Part shown: piece after piece, positions 12,291 to 24,058 of the stretch
Layout: each line of letters starts with the position of its first letter
How positions within the stretch are numbered: the first letter of the stretch is position 1
NCBI RefSeq assembly: GCF_001266615.1
Contig: NZ_LGHZ01000010.1
Span: forward strand, 25,545 to 89,544
Reading direction: 5' to 3'
DNA length: 64,000 bases
Origin: Kluyvera genomosp. 1
GTDB taxonomy: Bacteria; Pseudomonadota; Gammaproteobacteria; Enterobacterales; Enterobacteriaceae
Translations under genes and position numbers: made by a program
Notes under the pieces: generated by a model
Database searches by the model: none
What the model was told of the DNA's origin: nothing
The model's input: only the letters and a program-made list of their open reading frames with translations

Positions 12291-12932
12291 ATGAAACCGT
12301 ATCAGCGCCAGTTTATTGAGTTTGCGCTTAACAAGCAGGTACTTAAGTTTGGCGAATTTACGCTGAAATCCGGGCGTAAGAGCCCCTATTTCTTCAACGC
12401 CGGGCTGTTTAATACTGGGCGCGATCTGGCACTGTTAGGCCGTTTTTATGCCGAAGCGCTGGTGGATTCCGGTATTGATTTCGATCTGCTGTTTGGCCCC
12501 GCGTATAAAGGCATTCCTATCGCGACGACCACGGCGGTGGCGCTGGCGGAGCATCACGATCGTGATTATCCGTACTGCTTTAACCGTAAAGAGGCCAAAG
12601 ACCATGGTGAAGGCGGCAATCTGGTGGGCAGTGCGCTAACCGGGCGCGTCATGTTGGTGGATGACGTCATTACCGCCGGTACGGCAATTCGTGAGTCGAT
12701 GGAGATTATCCAGGCTAATGGCGCAAAGCTTGCCGGCGTGCTGATCTCGCTTGATCGTCAGGAACGAGGTCGTGGCGAGATTTCTGCCATCCAGGAAGTG
12801 GAGCGTGATTACGGCTGTGACGTGATTTCGATTATTACGCTGAAAGACTTGATTGCCTATCTGGAAGAGAAACCTGAGATGGCGGAACATCTGGCGTCTG
12901 TACGCGCCTACCGTGAGGCATACGGCGTGTAA
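12291..12932 (+). CDS. pyrE: Orotate phosphoribosyltransferase PyrE
   Basis: PyrE joins orotate to PRPP to make orotidine 5'-phosphate in pyrimidine synthesis. The 213-aa product equals the E. coli length. The PRPP-binding loop [13 protein letters not shown] spans 121-133 and the flexible catalytic loop EAKDHGEGG spans 101-109. The start is the ATG at 12291 preceded by GAGGAG; an in-frame ATG at 12276 would add MRSES and lies at the ribosome binding site, so it is unlikely. Expression is set by the attenuator just upstream. Confidence 0.97.
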   Translation: MKPYQRQFIEFALNKQVLKFGEFTLKSGRKSPYFFNAGLFNTGRDLALLGRFYAEALVDSGIDFDLLFGPAYKGIPIATTTAVALAEHHDRDYPYCFNRKEAKDHGEGGNLVGSALTGRVMLVDDVITAGTAIRESMEIIQANGAKLAGVLISLDRQERGRGEISAIQEVERDYGCDVISIITLKDLIAYLEEKPEMAEHLASVRAYREAYGV

Positions 12933-12961
12933 AAAAATGGCCCGGTGTAAACCGGGCTATT
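12931..12961 (-). terminator. Hairpin terminator between pyrE and slmA
   Basis: GCCCGGT (12940-12946) and ACCGGGC (12951-12957) form a stem with loop GTAA. On the minus strand seven T residues follow, so it is a good terminator for slmA. In the plus direction it is followed by TATTT and can act weakly for pyrE. Confidence 0.85.
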
Positions 12962-12968
12962 TAACAAA

Positions 12969-13565
12969 TTATTGTAGCTGGGCGAGAATCAGCGGCCAGC
13001 GGGCATCAAAGTCGTCGGTGGGACGATATTTGAATTCGCTACGGACAAAGCGCGACAGCATGCCTTCGCAGAAAGCTAATAGCTGACTTGCCAGTATCGT
13101 TTCATCGGTATCGTAACCTTCTCCTTCACGCATTTTTCGCTCACGCAGCACCTGGCGTAGCTGGGCTTCAATACGTTCAAAAAGCTGGTTAATACGCCCC
13201 TGAAGACGATCCTGTTCGAACATCAGCGCATGGCCGGTCAGGATGCGGGTCAGGCCTGGGTTACGTTCGCCAAAACCGAGAACCAGCAGAACAATCAGGC
13301 GCAGACGTGTGGTGGTGTCCTTCTCATCCTTCAGAATCAAGTTGATACGGGTAATCAGGCTATCTTCGATAAACTCGATAAGGCTATCGAACATGCGGGT
13401 CTTGCTCGGGAAATGTCGGTACAGCGCAGCTTCGGAAACGCCTACGGAAGCCGCCAGTTTTGCCGTAGTGATTCGTTGGCTACCATCGCTGGATTCAAGC
13501 ATCAACGCCAGGGACTGAAGTATTTCCTCGCGACGATTCCTTTTCGCAGTTTGCTTTTCTGCCAT
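12969..13565 (-). CDS. slmA: Nucleoid occlusion factor SlmA
   Basis: SlmA is a TetR-family DNA-binding protein that, when bound to its chromosomal sites, antagonises FtsZ assembly over the nucleoid. The 198-aa product equals the E. coli length. The helix-turn-helix lies at about 33-54 ([19 protein letters not shown]), with the usual all-alpha C-terminal dimer domain ending [14 protein letters not shown]. It converges on pyrE and is encoded next to dut, as in E. coli. Confidence 0.96.
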   Translation of the reverse strand: MAEKQTAKRNRREEILQSLALMLESSDGSQRITTAKLAASVGVSEAALYRHFPSKTRMFDSLIEFIEDSLITRINLILKDEKDTTTRLRLIVLLVLGFGERNPGLTRILTGHALMFEQDRLQGRINQLFERIEAQLRQVLRERKMREGEGYDTDETILASQLLAFCEGMLSRFVRSEFKYRPTDDFDARWPLILAQLQ

Positions 13566-13717
13566 GTTCTAAAATACCCCTGAAAATACACATTTGTCAG
13601 GCGAGCATCCGCACGGTGACCACAACCATAATTTGCCGTGTTCTTTTTGCATTTATGACGCCGTGAGATGCGTAAAAAGCCAGCGCGCCACGTTCGTGTG
13701 ACGCGCTTTAGAGCGGG

Positions 13718-14176
13718 TTACTGACGCCCGGAGTGACCAAAGCCACCTTCGCCACGATCGGTGGCTTCAAATGATTCGACCAGATTAAATTCGGCCTGAA
13801 CGACAGGAACAAACACCATCTGTGCGACGCGCTCACCAGGTTCGATGGTGAACGTGGTTTGCCCACGGTTCCAGATAGAGACCATCAGTTGGCCTTGATA
13901 GTCGGAATCGATAAGCCCTACCAGATTGCCCAGTACGATACCGTGCTTATGGCCGAGACCGGAGCGTGGCAGCATGACGGCCGCCAGAGACGGGTCAGCG
14001 ATGTGAATCGCAAGACCTGTTGGCAGTAAGGTAGTTTCACCCGGCGCCAAAACAATGGCTTCATCGAGACAAGCGCGCAGATCAAGGCCTGCAGAGCCAG
14101 CGGTGGCATAGGTAGGCAGCGGGAACTGCTGTCCAATACGCGAGTCCAGAATCTTAACGTCGATTTTTTTCATCAT
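13718..14176 (-). CDS. dut: dUTP diphosphatase Dut
   Basis: Dut hydrolyses dUTP to dUMP and pyrophosphate, keeping uracil out of DNA and feeding thymidylate synthesis. The trimeric dUTPase motifs are present in order: [36 protein letters not shown] and the C-terminal [10 protein letters not shown] arm that closes the active site. The start is one of two adjacent ATG codons (14176 or 14173), giving 152 or 151 aa. It overlaps the 3' end of coaBC by about 20 bp, so the two are translationally linked. The frame is open further upstream but inside coaBC. Confidence 0.96.
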   Translation of the reverse strand: MMKKIDVKILDSRIGQQFPLPTYATAGSAGLDLRACLDEAIVLAPGETTLLPTGLAIHIADPSLAAVMLPRSGLGHKHGIVLGNLVGLIDSDYQGQLMVSIWNRGQTTFTIEPGERVAQMVFVPVVQAEFNLVESFEATDRGEGGFGHSGRQ

Positions 14177-15374
14177 AACGGGTAACGATCTCGTCCAATA
14201 ATAGTTGGCCCAGGAGTAACTTGCTGGCGAGAGGTAAACGCTTCTCACCGCCCTGCCAGAAAAGGTGTAATGCATTGTTATCGCTATTAAAGCCTTGATT
14301 TGATTGCGATACGTCATTGGCACAAATCAAATCAAGATTTTTGCGGCTACGCTTTTGCTGCGCGTATTCTTCCACATTATTTGTTTCGGCGGCAAATCCT
14401 ACGACATACGGACGATGTTTTTTCAGTGCCGCAACGCCCGCGACGATGTCAGGGTTTTTCACCATTTTTATTGTGAATTCATCACCCTGGGTGTCCTGTT
14501 TTTTTATTTTTTCTTCAGCAATAACCGCGGCACGATAGTCGGCAACAGCCGCACAGCCGATGAAAATCTGTTGTTGTTCCGCTCGGGCCTGGACGGCGGC
14601 GTTCATCTCTTCGGCGGTAGTGACATCAATTCGCTGTACAAAGGCCGGTGTGGCTAGCGATACCGGGCCGCTAACCAGCGTAACGTTTGCACCACGGTGT
14701 GCGGCCGCCTCAGCGATAGCGAAGCCCATTTTCCCGGAGCTGTGGTTAGTGATATAGCGCACCGGATCCAATGGCTCACGAGTCGGGCCAGCGGTAATCA
14801 TGATATTCAGATGTTGCAAATCTTTGACGGGCGAAAAGTGCGCTGCGGCCAGGTCCACAATGGTCAGCGGATCGAGCATACGCCCTGGGCCAACGTCGCC
14901 ACAGGCCTGGCTGCCGCTATCGGGGCCCCAGATGAGGAGATTGCGAGAAGCCAGTACCTCAAGATTATGCTGAGTGGCTGCTGCACGGTACATCTGCTGA
15001 TTCATGGCGGGGACGACCGCAACCGGGGACGGCGTGGCCAGGCAGATGGTTGAGACCAAATCATTCGCCATGCCGGCGGTGATACGAGCAATCAGATCGG
15101 CCGTGGCGGGCGCGAGGATAACGAGGTCAGCCCATTTTCCCAGCTCAATGTGACCCATTGCCGCTTCGGCTGCGGTATCGAGCAGGCTATCAGAAACCGG
15201 GTAACCGGATACCGCCTGCAGGCTGAGTGGGGTGATGAAAGCTTTTGCTGCTTCGGTCATGGCAACCCGCACATCCGCACCGCGGTCTCGCAGTCGGCGC
15301 ACCAGTTCCGGCGTTTTGTAAGCGGCAATGCCGCCGCTGACGCCAAGGACAATTTTCTTACCGGCCAGGCTCAT
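14154..15374 (-). CDS. coaBC: Bifunctional phosphopantothenoylcysteine decarboxylase/synthetase CoaBC
   Basis: CoaBC (Dfp) ligates cysteine to phosphopantothenate and decarboxylates the product in coenzyme A synthesis. The 406-aa protein has the FMN-dependent CoaC domain with H75, the PAMN motif with N125, and C158 in [10 protein letters not shown], then the CoaB domain with [13 protein letters not shown] and N210 in NHSSGKMG. The ATG at 15374 gives the E. coli length; the adjacent ATG at 15377 and a further one at 15401 are alternatives. The 3' end overlaps dut. Confidence 0.96.
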   Translation of the reverse strand: MSLAGKKIVLGVSGGIAAYKTPELVRRLRDRGADVRVAMTEAAKAFITPLSLQAVSGYPVSDSLLDTAAEAAMGHIELGKWADLVILAPATADLIARITAGMANDLVSTICLATPSPVAVVPAMNQQMYRAAATQHNLEVLASRNLLIWGPDSGSQACGDVGPGRMLDPLTIVDLAAAHFSPVKDLQHLNIMITAGPTREPLDPVRYITNHSSGKMGFAIAEAAAHRGANVTLVSGPVSLATPAFVQRIDVTTAEEMNAAVQARAEQQQIFIGCAAVADYRAAVIAEEKIKKQDTQGDEFTIKMVKNPDIVAGVAALKKHRPYVVGFAAETNNVEEYAQQKRSRKNLDLICANDVSQSNQGFNSDNNALHLFWQGGEKRLPLASKLLLGQLLLDEIVTRYDEKNRR

Positions 15375-15540
15375 CATGATTCTTTCCTGTTTGGAGTACA
15401 TCAGAATTCGCGCATTTTATCACAATCCTGGCGAGGTCGTGCGCGGCACTTTGCGAGGCGCTACGCAAGGGTGATATCGCTGTAGTGCGGTATCAAGAAG
15501 TGTGTGACAGCATGGATACATTGATGGAGAGGGGGCTGAA

Positions 15541-16206
15541 ATGGAGAACTTAGAGGCACTCATGCCGCGCGAAAAGATGCAGAGATACGGTATCGGGTCG
15601 TTGTCTGATATCGAGCTCCTGGCGCTGTTTTTACGGACAGGGACACGTGAAAAGAGTGTGATGGGTTTTTCTCATGATTTGCTGCGGCATTTCGGTTCTC
15701 TGTATGGCCTGCTTTCGGCCTCCGAAGAGGAGATGATGCAGGTGGATGGTATCGGGCTTGCCAAATTCGCCCAGCTAAAGGGTATTGCCGAACTGGCTCG
15801 CCGTTACTTTAGCCTGCGGGTATTGGCCGATGAAACGTTGTTAAGCCCGGAGATGACGCGTGAGTTTTTACAAAGCCAGCTGGCTGACGAAGAGAGGGAA
15901 GTATTTTTAGTTATTTTTCTCGATAACCAACACAAAGTCCTCAAACACAGTCGACTTTTTGCCGGTACGCTGAGTCATGTTGAGGTGCATCCGCGTGAAA
16001 TTGTACGAGAAGCCATCAAAGTCAACGCTGCAGCGCTGATCCTTGCGCATAATCATCCATCGGGAAATGCGGAACCCAGTAAATCAGACAGACTTATCAC
16101 CGAAAGAGTGGTAAAATGTTGCCAATTCATGGATGTACGCGTACTCGATCATCTGGTTATAGGCCGTGGTGAGTATGTTTCTTTTGCCGAACGGGGCTGG
16201 ATTTAG
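15541..16206 (+). CDS. radC: RadC family JAB/MPN-domain protein
   Basis: The 221-aa protein has an N-terminal helix-hairpin-helix-like region and a C-terminal JAMM metalloprotease-type motif (EVHP ... HNHPSG ... D). RadC was once linked to DNA repair but that phenotype was traced to recG, and its cellular role is unsettled. The product ends [13 protein letters not shown] as in E. coli. It is divergent from coaBC and lies upstream of rpmBG; GAGAGGGGG precedes the start. Confidence 0.93.
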   Translation: MENLEALMPREKMQRYGIGSLSDIELLALFLRTGTREKSVMGFSHDLLRHFGSLYGLLSASEEEMMQVDGIGLAKFAQLKGIAELARRYFSLRVLADETLLSPEMTREFLQSQLADEEREVFLVIFLDNQHKVLKHSRLFAGTLSHVEVHPREIVREAIKVNAAALILAHNHPSGNAEPSKSDRLITERVVKCCQFMDVRVLDHLVIGRGEYVSFAERGWI

Positions 16207-16249
16207 CGGATTTCCTGGCGATCCACCGGGATCTTTGTCTGTTCGGGAC

Positions 16250-16278
16250 TTGAGCATAACGTCGTGGCAGCGTATACT
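16250..16278 (+). promoter_or_regulatory. Sigma-70 promoter for rpmB-rpmG
   Basis: TTGAGC (16250-16255) and TATACT (16273-16278) are spaced by exactly 17 bp, a near-consensus sigma-70 promoter. It lies about 195 bp upstream of rpmB, so the transcript has a long leader. No other gene fits in the 16207-16471 interval. Confidence 0.75.
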
Positions 16279-16450
16279 ACGCCACCTTTGAGAATCTCGG
16301 GTTTGGCATTTGGGCCTGGCAATCGAGAGTTCACTTAGACGCTAATTCGTTCGCTTGCATCCAGGTGCATGAATGATGACGTGTAGAACTGCGATGACCG
16401 GGCTGTAAAGCCTGACGAGGCGCCGATACCCCATACGAAGCTCGAGCTAA

Positions 16451-16708
<258 letters not shown>

Positions 16709-16725
16709 GTACTTAGAGGAAATAA

Positions 16726-16896
<171 letters not shown>

Positions 16897-16914
16897 TTTC
16901 AGTTTCGATGTAGC

Positions 16915-16943
16915 AAAAAACCTCGCCTTGGCGGGGTTTTTTG
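16915..16943 (+). terminator. Rho-independent terminator after rpmG
   Basis: CCTCGCC (16921-16927) and GGCGGGG (16930-16936) form a stem with one G-T pair, flanked by A6 and T6 runs, so it can act in both directions; its main use is to end rpmBG. Confidence 0.9.
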
Positions 16944-16994
16944 TTTTCTACGCGTCCCCATAATAGAGAGATCAGTATTACAGCCGGAGACGCT

Positions 16995-17804
16995 ATGCCT
17001 GAATTACCTGAAGTTGAAACCAGCCGCCGGGGTATTGAACCTCACCTGGTCGGCGCGACTATCCTGCATGCGGTTATCCGCAACGGCCGCCTGCGCTGGC
17101 CCGTCTCCGATGAAATCTATCGCCTGAGCGACAAATCTGTCCTGAGTGTCCAGCGGCGCGCCAAATACCTGCTACTCGAACTATCTGATGGCTGGATCAT
17201 CATTCACCTTGGTATGTCTGGCAGTCTGCGTATCTTGTCGGAAGATATACCGGCGGAAAAACACGACCACGTCGATCTGGTGATGAGTAATGGTAAAGTG
17301 CTGCGCTATACCGACCCACGGCGCTTTGGCGCCTGGCTATGGACTCCCGTGCTGGAAGGGCACAGCGTGTTAGCCCATCTTGGTCCCGAGCCGCTCAGCG
17401 AGGAATTTAGCGCTGAATATCTGCTGGCGAAGTGCGCAAAGAAGAAAACCGCGATAAAGCCATGGCTGATGGATAACAAGCTGGTGGTGGGCGTCGGGAA
17501 TATTTATGCCAGCGAGTCGCTGTTTGCCGCGCGGATCCATCCGGACAGACTTGCGTCATCGTTATCCAAAGATGAAGGGGAAAGGCTAGTTGGGGCAATA
17601 AAAGCGGTGCTCAAGCGTTCGATTGAACAGGGCGGAACCACGCTGAAAGATTTTCTACAAAGCGATGGCAAGCCGGGGTATTTTGCGCAGGAGCTGCAGG
17701 TGTACGGGCGAAAAGGGGAACCTTGTCGCGCGTGTGGTACGCCAATTATCGCCACAAAGCATGCGCAGCGAGCAACGTTTTACTGCCGGTTGTGTCAGAA
17801 ATAA
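16995..17804 (+). CDS. mutM: Formamidopyrimidine-DNA glycosylase MutM (Fpg)
   Basis: MutM removes 8-oxoguanine and formamidopyrimidines and nicks the abasic site. The 269-aa product has the N-terminal PELPEVE with the catalytic proline and glutamates, the K57 region, and a C-terminal zinc finger (CRACG ... CRLCQK). The start is the ATG at 16995 because the proline must follow the initiator Met. The frame is open back to 16941 but the extension would bury the catalytic proline. Confidence 0.97.
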   Translation: MPELPEVETSRRGIEPHLVGATILHAVIRNGRLRWPVSDEIYRLSDKSVLSVQRRAKYLLLELSDGWIIIHLGMSGSLRILSEDIPAEKHDHVDLVMSNGKVLRYTDPRRFGAWLWTPVLEGHSVLAHLGPEPLSEEFSAEYLLAKCAKKKTAIKPWLMDNKLVVGVGNIYASESLFAARIHPDRLASSLSKDEGERLVGAIKAVLKRSIEQGGTTLKDFLQSDGKPGYFAQELQVYGRKGEPCRACGTPIIATKHAQRATFYCRLCQK

Positions 17805-17859
17805 GATGCCTTTTTCAACACGCCGCCAAATTTTGTGATAGGACGGCGGCGTCGTTCTG

Positions 17860-19625
<1,766 letters not shown>

Positions 19626-20027
19626 AATAAATAGCTGAGTTATGAATGTGCTGAGGATTCTATGTATTTACCTGAGGCTTTACCATTACTTTTGCTGTTT
19701 TTGGTCTAAATTATCCACAGCGTGGCGGCTTGCCGTGGATATCGCTGCTAATCCCCGTTTTTTATGCTGTTCATAACGATTTTTCCATGAGGAATTCAAC
19801 TGAGTGTCAGTTGGTAGTAATCGGTATCAATATAATTATATTGCCATGATTTATAAGGCTAAAATTATTAAATCGTACAAGGTGCTTACGGTTCGGATTG
19901 CGGCAAAAGAAGTGGTACACTATCGCGTCAAAAATGAGTGCAATATCAGTAATCAGGTAGCTGTTAAGCCTGGGCGGTAGCGTGCTTTTTCCTAATTTAT
20001 CGGAAAATCTCAATCAAAGAGTCGCTT
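19626..20027 (+). promoter_or_regulatory. waaA-waaQ intergenic region (no gene)
   Basis: This 402-bp AT-rich spacer separates divergent waaA and waaQ and carries no convincing gene. It must hold the promoters for both directions. Its right end contains the JUMPstart/ops element that controls elongation through the long waaQ operon. Confidence 0.8.
19954..19986 (+). promoter_or_regulatory. JUMPstart element with ops (RfaH loading site)
   Basis: The sequence CAGGTAGCTGTTAAGC is followed by the 12-bp ops core GGCGGTAGCGTG at 19973-19984. This is the classical JUMPstart of LPS, capsule and haemolysin operons, where RNA polymerase pauses and recruits the antiterminator RfaH. It lies 44 bp upstream of the waaQ start, so the operon to waaL should depend on RfaH. 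Confidence 0.93.
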
Positions 20028-21098
20028 GTGGAAAAGCCATTTAAAAAAATTCTGGTCATTAAAATGCGTTTTCACGGGGATATGTTGCTGACTACTCCCG
20101 TCATTAGCACGCTTAAACGCCACTATCCTGACGCGAAGGTTGATGTCCTGCTGTATCAGGACACAATGCCGATTTTATCCGAAAATCCTGAGATCAATGC
20201 GCTGTATGGCCTGAAAAACAAGAAAGCCAAAACCGGTGAAAAGATAAGTAATTTTATTGAGCTAATCAGGGTATTACGTTCCAACAAGTATGACCTTGTC
20301 ATTAATATGGCCGACCAGTGGATGGTGGCCGTCATGGTACGACTGCTGAACGCGCCGATGAGCATTTCGCAGGATTACCAACACCGTCAGTCCGCTTTCT
20401 GGCGCAATAGCTTTACGCACCTTGCGCCGCCGAAAGGTGCTAACGTGGTCGAGAGCAACCTTTCCGTGCTGGCGCCTCTGGGTCTTGATTCCTGCGTCTC
20501 TGAAACGACGATGAGCTACAACTCTAACTGTTGGGAACGTGTACGTCAGGAGCTGAATAAAGTCGGCGTAGGCGAACGTTATGTGGTGATTCAGCCGACG
20601 GCGCGGCAGATTTTTAAATGCTGGGAGAATGAAAAATTTTCCCAGGTGATTGATGCGCTGCATGAACGCGGGATTGAAGTGGTGTTGACCTCCGGCCCTG
20701 GAGCTGACGATCTGGCATGTATTGATGCGATTGCCAAAGGTTGTAAACAACCGCCGGTGACGGTACTTGCCGGTAAAGTGAGCTTCCCTGAATTGGGGGC
20801 GTTGATTGACCATGCCGTCCTGTTTATCGGCGTGGACTCGGCGCCGGGGCATATTGCTGCGGCGGTGAAAACGCCGTTGATTGCACTGTTTGGCGCAACG
20901 GACCATATCTTCTGGCGCCCTTGGTCGGACAATATGATTCAGTTCTGGGCCGGTGATTACCGTCCCATGCCGCCGCGTGAACAGCGCGATCGCAACGAAA
21001 TGTATCTCTCGGTGATCCCAGCTGCGGATGTCATTGCCGCCATTGATAAAATGCTGCCAGTCAGCCACGGCGAAACCGTCATAGGCGAACAATTATGA
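20028..21098 (+). CDS. waaQ: LPS core heptosyltransferase III WaaQ
   Basis: WaaQ adds the side-branch heptose III to heptose II of the inner core, using ADP-heptose. The 356-aa GT9 protein closely follows E. coli WaaQ, with KMRFHGDMLLTTPV near the N-terminus and LFIGVDSAPGHIAAA in the donor-binding half. The start codon is GTG at 20028. It heads the waa operon, 44 bp after the ops site, and its TGA overlaps the ATG of waaG. Confidence 0.95.
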   Translation: MEKPFKKILVIKMRFHGDMLLTTPVISTLKRHYPDAKVDVLLYQDTMPILSENPEINALYGLKNKKAKTGEKISNFIELIRVLRSNKYDLVINMADQWMVAVMVRLLNAPMSISQDYQHRQSAFWRNSFTHLAPPKGANVVESNLSVLAPLGLDSCVSETTMSYNSNCWERVRQELNKVGVGERYVVIQPTARQIFKCWENEKFSQVIDALHERGIEVVLTSGPGADDLACIDAIAKGCKQPPVTVLAGKVSFPELGALIDHAVLFIGVDSAPGHIAAAVKTPLIALFGATDHIFWRPWSDNMIQFWAGDYRPMPPREQRDRNEMYLSVIPAADVIAAIDKMLPVSHGETVIGEQL

Positions 21099-22219
21099 TC
21101 GTAGCATTCTGTCTGTATAAGTATTTCCCTTTCGGTGGGTTGCAGCGCGATTTCATGCGGATTGCCCAGACCGTGGCGGCGCGTGGCCACCAGGTGCGTG
21201 TCTATACGCAATTCTGGGAAGGCGAACATCCTGAGGCCTTTGACCTTATTCGGGTCCCGGTAAAATCCAGAACCAACCACGGACGAAACGCCGAATATTA
21301 CGCGTGGGTACAAAATCATCTGCGCGAGCATCCGGTGGACCGAGTCGTGGGATTTAATAAGATGCCGGGGCTGGATGTTTATTATGCGGCAGATGTTTGC
21401 TACGCCGAGAAGGTTGCGCAGGAAAAAGGCTTTTTCTATCGTCTGACCTCGCGCTACCGGCATTATGCCGACTTTGAGCGGGCGACTTTTGAGCAGGGTA
21501 AAGCCACCCAACTACTCATGCTGACGGATAAGCAAATTGCCGATTTCCAGAAGCATTACCAGACCGAGTCTGAGCGTTTCCATATTTTGCCGCCGGGAAT
21601 TTATCCAGACAGAAAATACAGCCAGCAGATCCCAGATGCTCGCCAGATTTATCGCCAAAAGAACGGCCTGACGGAATCGCAAAACGTACTTTTGCAGGTC
21701 GGGTCGGACTTCACGCGTAAAGGCGTCGACCGAACGTTAAATGCGATGGCTTCGCTGCCTGAAAGCCAGCGCAATAATACCCAGCTGTTTATTGTTGGCC
21801 AGGATAAACCGGGTAAATTTGCGGCATTGGCAGAGAAACTGGGCATTCATCGTAACGTTCACTTTTTCTCTGGGCGTAACGATGTCGCTGAACTGATGGC
21901 GGCGGCCGATATCCTGCTGCACCCGGCCTATCAGGAAGCCGCGGGAATTGTGCTGTTAGAGGCGGTGACCGCGGGTTTGCCGGTACTAACGACAAGCGTG
22001 TGCGGCTATGCCCACTATATCGCGGATGCTAACTGCGGCGCGGTCATTGCGGAGCCTTTCCGACAGGACGCTTTAAATGAGATTCTGCTTAAAGCGTTAA
22101 CCCAGCCAGCGCTGCGCGCAGCGTGGGCGAAAAATGCGCGTAATTATGCGGATACACAAGATTTGTACAGTCTGGCGGACAAAGCGGCAGATATCATTAT
22201 AGGTGATTTGAATGGTTGA
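21095..22219 (+). CDS. waaG: LPS core glucosyltransferase I WaaG
   Basis: WaaG adds the first outer-core glucose (alpha-1,3) to heptose II from UDP-glucose. The 374-aa GT4/GT-B protein has the N-terminal [15 protein letters not shown] acceptor region and a C-terminal [17 protein letters not shown] donor motif (E-x7-E). It overlaps waaQ by 4 bp (ATGA) and waaP by 8 bp, indicating translational coupling. Confidence 0.95.
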   Translation: MIVAFCLYKYFPFGGLQRDFMRIAQTVAARGHQVRVYTQFWEGEHPEAFDLIRVPVKSRTNHGRNAEYYAWVQNHLREHPVDRVVGFNKMPGLDVYYAADVCYAEKVAQEKGFFYRLTSRYRHYADFERATFEQGKATQLLMLTDKQIADFQKHYQTESERFHILPPGIYPDRKYSQQIPDARQIYRQKNGLTESQNVLLQVGSDFTRKGVDRTLNAMASLPESQRNNTQLFIVGQDKPGKFAALAEKLGIHRNVHFFSGRNDVAELMAAADILLHPAYQEAAGIVLLEAVTAGLPVLTTSVCGYAHYIADANCGAVIAEPFRQDALNEILLKALTQPALRAAWAKNARNYADTQDLYSLADKAADIIIGDLNG

Positions 22220-23009
22220 GCTGAACGAACCGCTGGCCACACTGTGGCGCGGAAAAGATGCGTTTGAAGAGGTAAAACATCTACAGGGTGAGGTGTTTCG
22301 TGAACTGGAAACCCGTCGTACGCTGCGCTTTGAGTTGGCAGGCGGAAGCTACTTCCTGAAATGGCACCGCGGAACTTCTCTCAAAGAGATCGTGAAAAAC
22401 CTGATTTCGCTGCGTATGCCGGTGCTGGGTGCGGACCGGGAGTGGAATGCGATTCACCGTTTGCACGATGTGGGTGTTGATACCATGCACGGTGTGGGGT
22501 TCGGCGAAAAAGGACTGAACCCGCTGACCAAAACCTCATTCATCATCACCGAAGATCTCACGCCGACCATCAGCCTTGAAGATTATTGTGCCGACTGGAT
22601 AACCAATCCACCGACCGCAGCGGTGAAACGCATGCTGATTAAGCGCGTTGCTACCATGGTGCGTAAGATGCACCTGGCGGGCATTAACCACCGCGACTGT
22701 TATATCTGCCACTTCCTGCTGCATCTGCCGTTTAGCGGGCAGGAAGATGCGCTTAAAATTTCGGTGATTGACCTGCATCGCGCACAAATTCGCGGCCGTG
22801 TCCCCCGCCGCTGGCGCGATAAAGACCTGATTGGGCTTTACTTCTCATCGCTGAACATCGGGTTAACACAGCGGGATATTTTACGTTTTATGCGGGTTTA
22901 TTTTGCTGAGCCGATCCGGAATGTGCTGCGCGAAGAGCAGTCGCTGCTGGCAAAAGCGGCAGACCAAGCCAACAAGATAAAAGAAAGAACGATCAGAAAG
23001 TCGTTGTAA
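22212..23009 (+). CDS. waaP: LPS core heptose I kinase WaaP
   Basis: WaaP phosphorylates heptose I of the inner core, which strengthens outer-membrane cross-bridging by divalent cations. The 265-aa eukaryotic-kinase-like protein has a predicted catalytic aspartate D162 in [10 protein letters not shown] and a metal-binding DLHR segment. The usual partner kinase gene waaY is not found in this cluster. Its product phosphate is the acceptor site for CptA, encoded at 8.5-10.2 kb. Confidence 0.95.
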   Translation: MVELNEPLATLWRGKDAFEEVKHLQGEVFRELETRRTLRFELAGGSYFLKWHRGTSLKEIVKNLISLRMPVLGADREWNAIHRLHDVGVDTMHGVGFGEKGLNPLTKTSFIITEDLTPTISLEDYCADWITNPPTAAVKRMLIKRVATMVRKMHLAGINHRDCYICHFLLHLPFSGQEDALKISVIDLHRAQIRGRVPRRWRDKDLIGLYFSSLNIGLTQRDILRFMRVYFAEPIRNVLREEQSLLAKAADQANKIKERTIRKSL

Positions 23010-23025
23010 TTGCCGGGAGCAGGAC

Positions 23026-24042
23026 ATGACCTATCCGTATTTAAAGGCCGATGAGATGATTAAAGAGACGATCGTCTTTAATGAAGGCCAGACGCTGTCG
23101 GCAGATACGCCGTTCCATATTGCCTACGGCATTGATAAGAACTTTCTTTTCGGCTGTGGCGTTTCGATCGCTTCTGTTCTTTTGCATAACCGCAGTATGA
23201 ACTTTGTGTTCCATGTCTTTATCGATGTCATTTCTGATGACGAAAAGCGGCAGTTCGCGCAGCTGGCACAGGATAATGACACCTGCATTCAAATTCATAT
23301 CGTTAACTGCGAACGCTTAGCGGCCTTCCCGACCACCAAGAATTGGTCTGTGGCAATGTACTTTCGCTTTATCATTGGTGATTACTTTATTGGCCAGCAA
23401 ACCCGGCTTCTTTATCTGGATGCGGATATTGTATGCCAGGGCGATATACATGAGCTGATGACGCTGGAGCTTGCGGATACCGTGGTGGGCGTGGTGCCTG
23501 AGCGTGATGAAAAATGGTGGTTATCACGGAGTAAAAGTCTGGACTGTCCTGCAATTGCCAACGGCTATTTCAATTCCGGCGTGTTGCTGCTGAATATTCC
23601 TGCGTGGGCCAGTGAATATGTCTCGGGTAAGGCGATGTCGCTGTTGTCCGATAAAAGTATCACCCGCAAACTGAGTTTTATGGATCAGGATATCCTGAAC
23701 ATTATCCTCTCCGGCAAAGTGACGTTTATCGACGGCAAATATAATACCCAGTTCAGCCTCAACTATGAGCTGAAAGAGACATTTATCAACCCCATTCATG
23801 CCGGTACGGTGCTAATACACTACGTTGGGCCAACAAAGCCGTGGCATAACTGGGCCTGCTACCCAAGCGCTGAACCCTTTTTGAAAGCAAAGGCTTCATC
23901 ACCGTGGAAAAACTTGCCGCTATTAAAGCCAGTTAATTCGAATTATGCACGGTATTGCGCAAAACATAATTTCAAAAAACATTATTATTTCAAGTGGTTT
24001 GTAAATAATATTTATTATTATTACTTGAAGTTGGTCGGTTGA
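23026..24042 (+). CDS. waaO: LPS core GT8 glycosyltransferase WaaO/WaaI type
   Basis: The 338-aa GT8 protein matches E. coli WaaO and Salmonella WaaI along its whole length, including HVAYGIDKNFLFG-like (HIAYGIDKNFLFGCGVS) and the metal-binding DAD at 132-134 in YLDADIVCQGD. The family adds the second outer-core hexose, alpha-1,3 to the first glucose. The donor is UDP-glucose in K-12 and UDP-galactose in Salmonella; which one is used here cannot be read from sequence. It follows waaP by 16 bp. Base composition is still similar to the neighbouring core genes, unlike the three genes downstream. Confidence 0.88.
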   Translation: MTYPYLKADEMIKETIVFNEGQTLSADTPFHIAYGIDKNFLFGCGVSIASVLLHNRSMNFVFHVFIDVISDDEKRQFAQLAQDNDTCIQIHIVNCERLAAFPTTKNWSVAMYFRFIIGDYFIGQQTRLLYLDADIVCQGDIHELMTLELADTVVGVVPERDEKWWLSRSKSLDCPAIANGYFNSGVLLLNIPAWASEYVSGKAMSLLSDKSITRKLSFMDQDILNIILSGKVTFIDGKYNTQFSLNYELKETFINPIHAGTVLIHYVGPTKPWHNWACYPSAEPFLKAKASSPWKNLPLLKPVNSNYARYCAKHNFKKHYYFKWFVNNIYYYYLKLVG

Positions 24043-24058
24043 GTATAAGGCGGTGCAG

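Noticed and set aside
19807..20013. Small minus-strand frame in the waaA-waaQ spacer
   Set aside because: It crosses the JUMPstart element, has no ribosome binding site, and its product is unlike any known protein.
20274..21092. Minus-strand open frame of 272 codons opposite waaQ
   Set aside because: Antisense to a conserved heptosyltransferase gene; the His/Arg-rich translation has no recognisable domain.
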